Positions 51,404 to 59,398 of a DNA stretch of 64,000 nucleotides are shown one piece after another; position 1 is the first letter of the stretch, and each line of letters begins with the position of its first letter. Source of the DNA: Nocardioides marmorisolisilvae (GTDB taxonomy: Bacteria > Actinomycetota > Actinomycetes > Propionibacteriales > Nocardioidaceae); assembly GCF_031656915.1 (NCBI RefSeq), contig NZ_CP134227.1, positions 2,728,001-2,792,000 of the forward strand, in the 5' to 3' direction. A program made the position numbers and the translations under genes. The notes under the pieces were generated by a model. The model saw nothing but the letters and a program-made list of their open reading frames with translations, was not told the origin of the DNA and did not search any database.

Positions 51404-51607
51404 CCCGCGCGAGCACGCCGCCCGTGGTTGGCACGACCTGGCCGCATCCGTCGGTCGGTCCGCCCGGTTCTCCCCTGCGGTGGAGACGCTCAGCGACGGG
51501 CCCTGGCCAGCGACTTCCTCTCACCGGAGCGGGCGTTCGTGCGGACCGTGGTCGCGGTGGCGCGGCGCCTGGTCAGGACGGTGTTCCGGCCGCCACGAGA
51601 CGCGGCG

Positions 51608-52600
51608 TCACCGTAGTCGGACGACCGTCTTGCCGAGGGTACGGCGGTCCTCCATCTCGGCCAGGGCCGCGCCGAACTCCTCCATCGGCCGGACGTCCCC
51701 GAGAGGCGGGTCGATGCTGGCCGACCGGCCCGGGGCGGACTCCATCATCGGCAGGAGCGTCGCCCACTGCTCGGCCATGAACCCCGGCCGCGCCATCGCG
51801 TAGGCGCCCCAGCCGACCCCACGCACGTCGACATTGTTCAGCAGCAGCCGATTGACCTTGACCTGCGGGATCGAGCCGGCCGCGAACCCCACCACCAGCA
51901 GCCGACCCAGCGGCGCGAGTGCCCGCAGCGAGTCGGTGAACAGCTCACCGCCGACCACGTCCACCACCACGTCGACGCCCCTGCCGCCGGTGAGGTCCTT
52001 GACAGCGGCGAGGAAGCCGTCGACCAGGACGGCCTCGTCGGCTCCGGCACGCCTCGCGACCTCGGCCTTCTCCTCGCTGGAGACCACCGCGATGGTCCGG
52101 GCACCTCTTCCCCTGGCGACCTGGATCGTCGCGGTCCCGACGCCACCGGCCGCACCATGCACGAGCACCGTCTCGCCCTCGCGCAGTCCGGCACGATGGT
52201 CGAGCGCGAACTGCGCGGTCAGGTAGTTCATCGGGAGGGCGGCGCCCTGCTCGAACGACAGGCCGTCGGGAAGCGGGAACACCGAGTCCGGCCCGATCGC
52301 GACGACGTCTGCGCCACCGCCGTACGGCAGGCAGGCGGCGACGCGCTGCCCCACCTGCAGGCCGCTGCCGTCCGGGGCCGAGCGGACCGTGCCGGCGAAG
52401 TCGACGCCGAGAGTGAACGGCAGGTCCGGCTTGAGCTGGTACTCCCCCTTGCTGAGCAAGAGGTCGGGGAACGACGTGCCGACCGCGTGCACGTCGACGA
52501 GGACCTGCGGGCCGAACGGACCCTCAGCGGTCGGCTCGTCGACCTCCTCGACGGTGACGGCGGACGGTCCTGCCAGGCTGGTCACTCGTACGGCGCGCAT
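51608..52600 (-). CDS. NADPH:quinone oxidoreductase family protein (medium-chain reductase)
   Basis: 330 residues. The GroES-like N-terminal domain has AVGTSFPDLLLSKGEYQLKP and LPFTLGVDFAGTV. The NAD(P)H domain has VLVHGAAGGVGTATIQVARG and later GRGVDVVVDVVGGELFTDSL. Zinc ligands are absent. It differs from the PIG3-type protein at 3983-4957 and is closer to the crotonyl-CoA-reductase-like/quinone reductase subgroup found in actinobacteria. Cytoplasmic. ATG at 52600 is 7 nt after a TAGCCT hexamer. Confidence 0.85.
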   Translation of the reverse strand: MRAVRVTSLAGPSAVTVEEVDEPTAEGPFGPQVLVDVHAVGTSFPDLLLSKGEYQLKPDLPFTLGVDFAGTVRSAPDGSGLQVGQRVAACLPYGGGADVVAIGPDSVFPLPDGLSFEQGAALPMNYLTAQFALDHRAGLREGETVLVHGAAGGVGTATIQVARGRGARTIAVVSSEEKAEVARRAGADEAVLVDGFLAAVKDLTGGRGVDVVVDVVGGELFTDSLRALAPLGRLLVVGFAAGSIPQVKVNRLLLNNVDVRGVGWGAYAMARPGFMAEQWATLLPMMESAPGRSASIDPPLGDVRPMEEFGAALAEMEDRRTLGKTVVRLR

Positions 52601-52607
52601 GACCGGC

Positions 52608-52613
52608 AGGCTA
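52608..52613 (-). promoter_or_regulatory. -10 hexamer TAGCCT of the second quinone oxidoreductase gene
   Basis: TAGCCT on the minus strand is 7 nt before the ATG at 52600. Confidence 0.5.
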
Positions 52614-52651
52614 TCGCCGGCCGCCGCCCGCGGGACTCGCCCGGGTGCCGA

Positions 52652-53860
52652 TCAGCCCGACCGGACGATGCGGCGCAGCTGGAAGTGCATCGGGTCGGTG
52701 TAGTGCCACACGCCGCCCCACTGGAATCCCCAGCGGCTGAAGACCTGCACGACCTGCGGGTTCATGTGGCCGCGGGTGCCGCGCTCGTTCTCAGGGACGT
52801 TGAGGTCGATGGCCAGGCCGAAGGCGTGGTAGGAGAGCTGGTGGGTTCCCGCGATGAATCGGGGCACGAAGCAGCCGCCGTACTGCGCGGGGTTGATGTA
52901 CTTCGCCAGCCCACGCTGTTGGATCTCGGTCAGCGCGTCGATCAGCTGCGGCAGCATCACCTTGTTGCAGGTGACCCGTCCGAGGATCGGCACGTTCACC
53001 GTGCGGATGTTGGCCGACACCCACGGGCCCTCGATGTTGACGGTCCCGTTCGCGTTGGCCGTGTAGTTGAAGGTGCCGACCGCCGAGCTCACCGACTCGC
53101 CGGTCAGGATCGCGGTGTGCACCGCCTGCGGGTCGAACTGGAAGCCGAGCACTTGCACGCTCGCCGTGTCGCCGGCGATAGCGCGCAGCCTCTTCACCAG
53201 CGCCTTCGTCGGCGCGGCGGTGCCGGTGGTGACCAGCAGTGCGTTCTCGGGGACCATGCCGAGCCGTCGGGTCCAGGAGCTGTCGACGACGGCGTCGACG
53301 CCGAGGTCGTTGAAGCGCGGGTCGAAGAGCTGCGCGTAGGCACCCACGTGCAACCGCGCGGAGTGCTCGGAGTCGCCGATGTGCACGTAGTCGTGAGCGT
53401 CCTGGATGCGCCGACCGAGCTTCGGGGCGATCGCGATCTCGCCGCCCGCGACGCGGTTCCAGACCTCGGCGCTCTCGGCCGCGGTGCCGAGGGTCCACCA
53501 GCGGAACGTGCTCGGGTCGACGGCGGCGTACCGGACCGGGTTCTCGTGGTAGTAGAACTGCGCCATCGCGAACTGCTCGGTGGTCGCGACCCGGCCGAGC
53601 CGGCGCACCTTCGAGACCACGGAGTCGGACAGGGTGTGGGTGCTGAACACCAGGATGTCCGGGTTCTGCAACGGTCGGTGCGCCGTCGGCGAGACGGACG
53701 GCGAGGCCGAGGCCGACGTCGACTGCGATCCGGTGGGGGTCGTCCGACTGTCGGGGTGAGGATGAGCCCGCGAGCCGGCGGCGCCGCAGGCTGCGAGCAC
53801 CAGCGCGAGTGCCAGGGCGCAGCACAAGGCGATGCCCCGCCGGCACACGGTCGCGCTCAC
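52652..53860 (-). CDS. Lipoprotein with a C-terminal VanY-like D-Ala-D-Ala carboxypeptidase domain (M15)
   Basis: 402 residues. The N-terminal signal ends in VLAACG, a lipobox with Cys25. A Ser/Thr/Pro linker follows, then a region of about 170 residues without a known domain (QNPDILVFSTHTLSDSVVSK...). The C-terminal part has SYHAFGLAIDLNVPENERGT and GGVWHYTDPMHFQLRRIV, the zinc-binding His/Asp/His motifs of peptidase M15 family enzymes that trim peptidoglycan stem peptides. The region between 250 and 330 has THQLSYHAFG-type conservation but several Cys (RVTCNKV, YGGCFVP) that may form a disulfide. GTG start with GGGGAGG upstream. Confidence 0.85.
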   Translation of the reverse strand: MSATVCRRGIALCCALALALVLAACGAAGSRAHPHPDSRTTPTGSQSTSASASPSVSPTAHRPLQNPDILVFSTHTLSDSVVSKVRRLGRVATTEQFAMAQFYYHENPVRYAAVDPSTFRWWTLGTAAESAEVWNRVAGGEIAIAPKLGRRIQDAHDYVHIGDSEHSARLHVGAYAQLFDPRFNDLGVDAVVDSSWTRRLGMVPENALLVTTGTAAPTKALVKRLRAIAGDTASVQVLGFQFDPQAVHTAILTGESVSSAVGTFNYTANANGTVNIEGPWVSANIRTVNVPILGRVTCNKVMLPQLIDALTEIQQRGLAKYINPAQYGGCFVPRFIAGTHQLSYHAFGLAIDLNVPENERGTRGHMNPQVVQVFSRWGFQWGGVWHYTDPMHFQLRRIVRSG

Positions 53861-53919
53861 GTCGGCCTCCCCGCGATGTCCCAGTCCCCGGCTCCATCGT
53901 AGACAACCGGCGGCCCGGC

Positions 53920-54903
53920 TCAGCGGCGGCTGCGGAGCTCCTCGATGATCGCCGGCACGACCTCGTGCATGTCGCCGATCACGGCGTACGTCGCCTTGGT
54001 GACCATCGGCGCCTCGGCATCGGTGTTGATCGCCAGGATCGTCTTCGAGCTCGCACAGCCGGCCCAGTGCTGGATCGCACCGCTGATCCCGCAGGGGATG
54101 TAGAGGTCCGGGGCGATCCGGCTGCCGGTCTGGCCGACCTGCTCGTGGTGCGGACGCCAGCCCAGGCTGGTGACCACCCGCGAGACCCCGACGCTGCCGC
54201 CGAGCAGCTCGGCGAGCTCGACGACCCCGTCGAACCCGTCCGGACCGCCGGCACCACGGCCGGCACCGACCACGACCCGCGCGGACTTGAGGCTGCCGGA
54301 GCGGTCCGGCTCCTTGGCGCCCTTGCTCACCACGCGCGCCACCAGGTCCGCCTCGGCGATCTGCGGGGTGCGCTCGTGCCAGCTCGCCGCGACCGGTGAG
54401 TCCGCGGGCTGGGCCGTCCAGGAGTGCCCGGCGACGGTGAAGACCGCCGGTCGCTGCGCGAGCTGCATCTCTTCGAGGACCGCGCCACCGACGACCTGTC
54501 GGGTCACCACGAAGGGAGCCAGGCCCGAGAAGGCGACCACGTTGGCCGCCATCGGTACGCCGACCCGAGCCGCCACGTGGGCGAGCACCTCGTTGCCCCG
54601 CGGGCTGCCCGCGGCGACCACGACCACGGAACCGGTCTCGGCCTGCAGTTCCTGGACCGCCGCGGCCCAGGCCGCCCCGGCATAGAGGTCGAAGGCCTCA
54701 CCGGTGACGTGGTGCACCTCACCGACGCCGTGCTCGCCCAGCTGCCGGGTGATCGCGTCGGCGTCCACCGGCAGCGGGCCGACCACCATCGCCCGGATCA
54801 GGATGCCGCCGCCCTCGGCCGCGAGCGACCGGGCGAACGCGATGGTCTCCAAGGAGATCTCGGTGACGCCTTCGGCGTCGGTCTCGACCAGTACGACGAT
54901 CAT
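53920..54903 (-). CDS. etfA: Electron transfer flavoprotein alpha subunit
   Basis: 327 residues. The N-terminal domain is followed by the FAD-binding C-terminal domain with SARVVVGAGRGAGGPDGFDG, SLGWRPHHEQVGQTGSRIAP, LYIPCGISGAIQHWAGCASS and KTILAINTDAEAPM, all typical of EtfA. It carries electrons from flavin dehydrogenases to the respiratory chain through ETF-quinone oxidoreductase. The ATG overlaps the stop of etfB by four bases. Located behind the dimethylglycine-dehydrogenase-like gene, this ETF copy is probably dedicated to that enzyme. Confidence 0.93.
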   Translation of the reverse strand: MIVVLVETDAEGVTEISLETIAFARSLAAEGGGILIRAMVVGPLPVDADAITRQLGEHGVGEVHHVTGEAFDLYAGAAWAAAVQELQAETGSVVVVAAGSPRGNEVLAHVAARVGVPMAANVVAFSGLAPFVVTRQVVGGAVLEEMQLAQRPAVFTVAGHSWTAQPADSPVAASWHERTPQIAEADLVARVVSKGAKEPDRSGSLKSARVVVGAGRGAGGPDGFDGVVELAELLGGSVGVSRVVTSLGWRPHHEQVGQTGSRIAPDLYIPCGISGAIQHWAGCASSKTILAINTDAEAPMVTKATYAVIGDMHEVVPAIIEELRSRR

Positions 54904-55670
54904 CGTCCGACCCCCAGGCTCTCGAACAGGTCCACGACGGCGGCTGCCGCGGTCGGGCCCTCGCCGAGGACCTGCACCGAGCTCGGCGACGGCGGCGGCA
55001 GCCTCAGCTCCACCCGGCCGGATCCGGCCGGCTCGACGACGGGCTGGCGACGTTCGATGCTGACCTTCTTCGCGGCCATCCGCCCCCTGATCGTCGGATA
55101 GCGCGGCTCGACGCCGCCCTCGAGCACGGTGGCGACAGCCGGCAGCGGCAGGGAGTAGGTCTCCTCGCCGTCCGCCGCTTCGGCATGTGCGGACAGCATC
55201 CCGTCGGCCACCTCCAGGGTCGAGACACCGTTGACCACTGGCAGGTCGAGCTCGTAGGCGAGCCGGATCCCGACCTGGAAGTCGCCGCTGTCGGCCGCAT
55301 CGTTGCCGAGCAGGATCAGGTCGTACGTCGTGCCTGCGCCCCGATGCTCGCGGACGACCGCGGCGATCTCCCGGGCCACGTCGGCAGGACCGAACCGGGT
55401 GGAGTCGGCCTCGATGAGCGTGGCCGCGCCGCATCCGAGGGCGAGCGCACCGAACAGCTGCTCGGTGGACTCCTCCGGCCCCAGTGAGAGCACAGTCGCG
55501 CTGCCACCGGTGTGGTCGGCGACCTGCACGGCGAGCTCGACGGCACAGCTCTCGTGGTTGCTGACCGTGAAGCCGACGTACCTGCCGTCGACCGCCTGCG
55601 AGTCCTCGGTCAGCACGATCGAGCTCGACGACTCCGGCACCCGCTTCACGCAGACGAGCACATCGGTCAT
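54900..55670 (-). CDS. etfB: Electron transfer flavoprotein beta subunit
   Basis: 256 residues. The family N terminus TDVLVCVKRVPESSSSIVLT and the AMP-binding region LILLGNDAADSGDFQVGIRL are clear, as is LPAVATVLEGGVEPRYPTIR with the RGRMAAKK recognition-loop position. It forms the heterodimer with EtfA. It starts 7 bp after the end of the flavoprotein dehydrogenase gene. The linkage supports a dehydrogenase (ETF as acceptor) rather than an oxygen-using dimethylglycine oxidase. Confidence 0.92.
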   Translation of the reverse strand: MTDVLVCVKRVPESSSSIVLTEDSQAVDGRYVGFTVSNHESCAVELAVQVADHTGGSATVLSLGPEESTEQLFGALALGCGAATLIEADSTRFGPADVAREIAAVVREHRGAGTTYDLILLGNDAADSGDFQVGIRLAYELDLPVVNGVSTLEVADGMLSAHAEAADGEETYSLPLPAVATVLEGGVEPRYPTIRGRMAAKKVSIERRQPVVEPAGSGRVELRLPPPSPSSVQVLGEGPTAAAAVVDLFESLGVGR

Positions 55671-55677
55671 CTGGCGC

Positions 55678-58212
55678 TCACCGGATCCGCTCGTTGGCGG
55701 GGTCGAGCAGAGCGGTGGCGTCCACGGTGGCCACCGTGACCGGGTACAGCTCCTCCATGTAGGACACCGCCAGCCTGTTGCCCACGGTCGCCTGGTCCGG
55801 CGGGAGGTAGGCCATCAGCACGTGCTTGCCCAGACTGGGAGCCGAGCCGGCCGAGGTGACGTAGGGATGGTGGCCGTGGCCGTCGGTCAGAGTGCCGCCG
55901 TCGCGGGTCAGGATCGGCTCACCGCCGAGCATGTAGCGCTTGACGCCGCTGGCGGAGGTGTGGTCGTCGACCGTCATCGTGCACAGCACCGCGAGCGGGG
56001 CCCGCTCGCGCTGCGCCAGGTACGCCTCGCGCCCGACGAAGTCGGCTGCCTTCACCTTGGGGCGCTGCATCCCGGCCTCGACGATCGTGCGCTCGCCGTC
56101 GAGCTCGAAGCCGAACGCGCGGTAGCCCTTCTCCAGGCGGCCGGTGGTGCCATAGACGCCGATGCCGACCGGCACCGCGCCGTGCTCGGCCCCGGTCTCC
56201 AACAGCGCGTCCCAGAGCACCGCGGCCGAGTCCATCGGCACATAGAGCTCCCAGCCGAGCTCGCCCACGTAGGAGATCCGCGAGGCCAGCACGGTGGTGT
56301 CGCCGGCACTCGTGCGAACGGAGATCCCGCGGCAGCTGAGGAAGCCGAAGCCGTCGTCGGAGACATCGTCCTCGGTGAGGGCGGACAGGATGTCGCGTGC
56401 CCGTGGACCCCACAGCCCGATCGTCGAGACCTCGTCGGTCACGTCGGACAGCTCGGTCGCGGCGTCGCCCGGAAGCTGGTCGGCGAAGATCTTCCGGTCC
56501 GCCATTCCGTGGGCGCCACCGGTGACGACCCGGAAGTGGTGCTTTCCGAGGCGCATCACGGTGAGATCGGACCTGAAGCCGCCCTTCGCGTCGAGGACCG
56601 AGGTGTAGATGACCTTGCCCACCGTGACGTCGCACTGCGCGACACAGGTGCGCTGAACGACGTCCAGGGCCCCCGGCCCGGTGATGTCGAAGATCGCGAA
56701 CGCGGTCAGGTCGATCACGCCGGCGGCCTCGCGCATCCGCAGGTGCTCGGCATTGATGATCGGGCTCCACCAGCGGGAGTCCCACTCATGCTCGCGCGGC
56801 ATCACCGCGTCGCCGTACTCCTCGAGCAGGCCGGCGTTGGACTCGTACCAGTGCGGCCGCTCCCAGCCGACCGCCTCGAAGAACACCGCGCCAAGCTTCT
56901 GCTGGGAGTCGTGCATCGGGGCGAGCCGCTGGTCGCGGTCGGACTCGTACTGCTCCGCGGGGTGGATGATCCCGTAGGTCTTGATGAAGGACTCGGTGGT
57001 GCGCAGCCGGGTGTGCTCGCGGCGCATCTGGTGCGGGTAGAAGCGGGCGATGTCGCAGTGGTGGACGTCGATCTCGGAGTGACCGTCGGTCATCCACTCC
57101 GCGACCGCGCGGCCGACCCCAGGGCCCTCCTTGATCCAGACCGCCGCTGCCGTCCACAGGCCCTTGACCAGGCTCTCGCCGAGGATCGGCTGGCCGTCAC
57201 ACGTCAACGACAGCAGGCCGTTGATGGCGTAGCGGATCTCGGCGCCCTCGGCGCCGAGCAGGTCAGGCATCAGCTCGAAGGCCTGCTCGAGCTGGGGGTC
57301 GAAGTCGTCGGAGGTGAACGGCATCTCGGTCGGCGACAGCTTCGCCTGCTCGAGCGAGGGGATGTCCTCCGGCTCGTGCAGGATCGCCCGGTGCGCGTAG
57401 GACCCGACCTCCATGTCGGCGCCGTGCTGGCGCTCGTAGCAGTAGGTGTCCATGTCCCGGACGATCGGGTGGTTTATCTCACCGCTGATCTCTCCTTGTT
57501 CACCCGTCAACTGCGGGCACGGGCCGACGCTGATCATCTGGTGCACCGCAGGGGTCAGCGGGATGCTGACGCCTGCCATGTCGCCGATCTTCGGACTCCA
57601 CACGCCGCAGGCGATCACGACGTACTGGGTCTCGATGTCACCGCCCGCGGTGCGCACCGTGCGGATCCGGCCATCCTCGACGTCGAGGCCGGTCACCTCG
57701 ACGTTGGGTACGACGGTCAGCGCCCCGAGCTCGAGTGCCGACTCCCGCATGATCGTGCCGGCTCGCAGCGAGTCGACCACGCCCACGCTCGGGGTCCAGA
57801 ACGCGCCGATGATCTGGTCGGGGTCGAGGAACGGCACCTTCTCCTGGACGAATGCCGGGCTGACCAGCTCGGCCTCGATGCCCCACGCCTTCGCGCTCGA
57901 CATCCGCCGACGCAGCTCCTCCATCCGGGCTGGCGTGCGGGCCACCTCGAAGCCCCCGGACTCGGTGAACACCCCCATCTCCTTGTACTGGGCCATCGAG
58001 TCCAGCGTGAGGTCGGTGATCTCCCGGGAGTGGTCGACCGGGAAGATGAAGTTGGAGGCGTGCCCGGTCGAGCCACCGGGGTTGGGCAGCGGGCCCATGT
58101 CCAGCTGCACGATGTCGCGCCAGCCCAGTCGCGCCAGATGGTGGACCAGGCTGTTGCCGACGATGCCGGCCCCGATCACCACGACGCGTGCACGAGCCGG
58201 AACCTCAGCCAT
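55678..58212 (-). CDS. Dimethylglycine/sarcosine dehydrogenase-like flavoprotein with GcvT domain
   Basis: 844 residues. The FAD domain begins ARVVVIGAGIVGNSLVHHLA and includes GGSTGHASNFIFPVDHSREI, a region that holds the covalent flavin His in dimethylglycine oxidase. The C-terminal half is a folate-binding T-protein (GcvT) domain with FDITGPGALDVVQRTCVAQC, IGLWGPRARDILSALTEDD and SYVGELGWELYVP. The layout matches Arthrobacter dimethylglycine oxidase and mammalian DMGDH. It demethylates dimethylglycine or sarcosine and hands the formyl unit to tetrahydrofolate. ATG at 58212 is preferred because GGAGG (58219-58223) lies 6 nt upstream; the ATG at 58218 would be only 1 nt from it. Confidence 0.88.
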   Translation of the reverse strand: MAEVPARARVVVIGAGIVGNSLVHHLARLGWRDIVQLDMGPLPNPGGSTGHASNFIFPVDHSREITDLTLDSMAQYKEMGVFTESGGFEVARTPARMEELRRRMSSAKAWGIEAELVSPAFVQEKVPFLDPDQIIGAFWTPSVGVVDSLRAGTIMRESALELGALTVVPNVEVTGLDVEDGRIRTVRTAGGDIETQYVVIACGVWSPKIGDMAGVSIPLTPAVHQMISVGPCPQLTGEQGEISGEINHPIVRDMDTYCYERQHGADMEVGSYAHRAILHEPEDIPSLEQAKLSPTEMPFTSDDFDPQLEQAFELMPDLLGAEGAEIRYAINGLLSLTCDGQPILGESLVKGLWTAAAVWIKEGPGVGRAVAEWMTDGHSEIDVHHCDIARFYPHQMRREHTRLRTTESFIKTYGIIHPAEQYESDRDQRLAPMHDSQQKLGAVFFEAVGWERPHWYESNAGLLEEYGDAVMPREHEWDSRWWSPIINAEHLRMREAAGVIDLTAFAIFDITGPGALDVVQRTCVAQCDVTVGKVIYTSVLDAKGGFRSDLTVMRLGKHHFRVVTGGAHGMADRKIFADQLPGDAATELSDVTDEVSTIGLWGPRARDILSALTEDDVSDDGFGFLSCRGISVRTSAGDTTVLASRISYVGELGWELYVPMDSAAVLWDALLETGAEHGAVPVGIGVYGTTGRLEKGYRAFGFELDGERTIVEAGMQRPKVKAADFVGREAYLAQRERAPLAVLCTMTVDDHTSASGVKRYMLGGEPILTRDGGTLTDGHGHHPYVTSAGSAPSLGKHVLMAYLPPDQATVGNRLAVSYMEELYPVTVATVDATALLDPANERIR

Positions 58213-58250
58213 GACCATCCTCCATCAGGTGCCTTCATGCACCGCAGTTG

Positions 58251-58280
58251 TTGCGTATTGCGCATCAGATTGCGCATTGT
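58251..58280. promoter_or_regulatory. Repeated ATTGCGCAT motifs upstream of the dehydrogenase-etfBA unit
   Basis: ATTGCGCAT occurs at 58257-58265 and again at 58269-58277, a 12-bp spacing, preceded by the related TTGCGTA at 58251. The core TGCGCA is itself palindromic. The motifs lie 40-70 bp upstream of the start codon, so they are likely binding sites of an unknown regulator of this catabolic unit. Confidence 0.6.
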
Positions 58281-58303
58281 GAAACACTACCAGCGTGAGT
58301 CGA

Positions 58304-58340
58304 CCGGCCCGCCGTGTCAAGAGCCGACTCGGCGGGCCGG
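58304..58340 (-). terminator. Terminator-like hairpin after the binding-protein gene
   Basis: CCGGCCCGCCG (58304-58314) and CGGCGGGCCGG (58330-58340) form a perfect 11-bp stem with a 15-nt loop, beginning 16 bp after the stop codon of the binding-protein gene. There is no T run, which is common in high-GC actinobacteria. It separates the transport unit from the dehydrogenase unit. Confidence 0.75.
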
Positions 58341-58355
58341 ACGTGGCTACTCAGC

Positions 58356-59333
58356 TCAGGTGCCGGACAGCCACGCGTTGACCTTGTCCGGGTTCGCGGC
58401 GATCCACTTGTCGGCCGCGGCAGCGTTGCTCATGCCGTCCTTGGCGATGTAGGTCGCGACCAGGTTCTGGTCGGCGTTGGTCCAGTGGAAGTTCTTCACC
58501 AGCGTGTACGCCGGCGAGCCGGACTTGGCGAACTTCGTGGAGACCAGCTTGTTCAGGTTGTACGGCGGGTAGTCGCAGCGGATCTGCGAGGGCGCCGTCG
58601 GGCAGACCTTCGGGTCTGAGGAGTACGCCGGCAGGTTGACGTGCGCCAGCTTCATCTCGGAGAAGAACCACTGCGGCTCGTAGAAGTAGGCCAGCAGCGG
58701 CGTCTTGTTCTTCTCGGCCTTGCGGAAGCTCTGGATCAGCGCAGCCTCGCTGCCACCGACGACGACCTTGTAGTTCAGTTTCAGGTTCTTCACCAGCGCC
58801 TGGTCGTTCGTGACGTACGACGGGTCGCCGTCGAGCAGCTGCCCTTGGCCACCGGACTCAGAGGTCTTGAACATCGAGGCGTACTTGTTCAGGTTCTTCC
58901 AGTTGGTGATGTCGGGGTACTTCTGCGCCATCCACGGCGGGACGTACCAGCCGATGATCCCCTTGTTGCCGGTCTGGCCTGCGTCCTGGACCACGTGCTG
59001 CTCGGTGATGTACTTCTTGACCAGGTCATCGTGGCCCCAGTTCTCCAGGATGGTGTCGACGGTGCCGTTGGCCATCGCGTTCCAGCTGGGCTCCTCGGCC
59101 AGCTTGACGTAGCTGACGTTGCAGCCGAGCTTCTTCGCGGCCAGCTCACCGACCACCCAGGCATCGGCGTAGTAGCCGGTCCAGGCGTTGATGGCGATCT
59201 TGAAGTCCCCGCAGGTCTTGCCACCCGCGCTCGTCGTCTTCTTGATGTTGCCGCCACCGCACGCACTCAGCCCGAGCGCGAGGGCAGCGGCGATGGCGAC
59301 CAGACTGAACAGTCGCCGTGATCGTTGTGCCAT
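58356..59333 (-). CDS. Glycine betaine/choline ABC transporter substrate-binding lipoprotein (OpuAC/ProX-like)
   Basis: 325 residues. A signal peptide ends in the lipobox GLSACGGG (Cys25). The mature protein contains FKIAINAWTGYYADAWVVGE, TILENWGHDDLVKKYI, GIIGWYVPPWMAQKYPDITN and LLAYFYEPQWFFSEMKLAHV, with many Trp/Tyr residues that build the aromatic cage for quaternary amines in this family. Four Cys in the mature part (KTCGDF, LGCNV, PKVCPT, IRCDY) may form two disulfides. ATG at 59333 has AAGGAAG upstream. The third product of the transport unit; ends before a strong hairpin. Confidence 0.9.
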   Translation of the reverse strand: MAQRSRRLFSLVAIAAALALGLSACGGGNIKKTTSAGGKTCGDFKIAINAWTGYYADAWVVGELAAKKLGCNVSYVKLAEEPSWNAMANGTVDTILENWGHDDLVKKYITEQHVVQDAGQTGNKGIIGWYVPPWMAQKYPDITNWKNLNKYASMFKTSESGGQGQLLDGDPSYVTNDQALVKNLKLNYKVVVGGSEAALIQSFRKAEKNKTPLLAYFYEPQWFFSEMKLAHVNLPAYSSDPKVCPTAPSQIRCDYPPYNLNKLVSTKFAKSGSPAYTLVKNFHWTNADQNLVATYIAKDGMSNAAAADKWIAANPDKVNAWLSGT

Positions 59334-59398
59334 GCGATTCTTCCTTTCGGTTCCCCGGCTGTGTGACGGGAAGATGGTGGGTGACGGGTCGCTCAGGC

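Noticed and set aside
51428-51616. Possible 62-codon frame between the small gene and the second quinone oxidoreductase
   Set aside because: It overlaps the stop region of the convergent gene, has no ribosome binding site and has only composition-driven codon bias.
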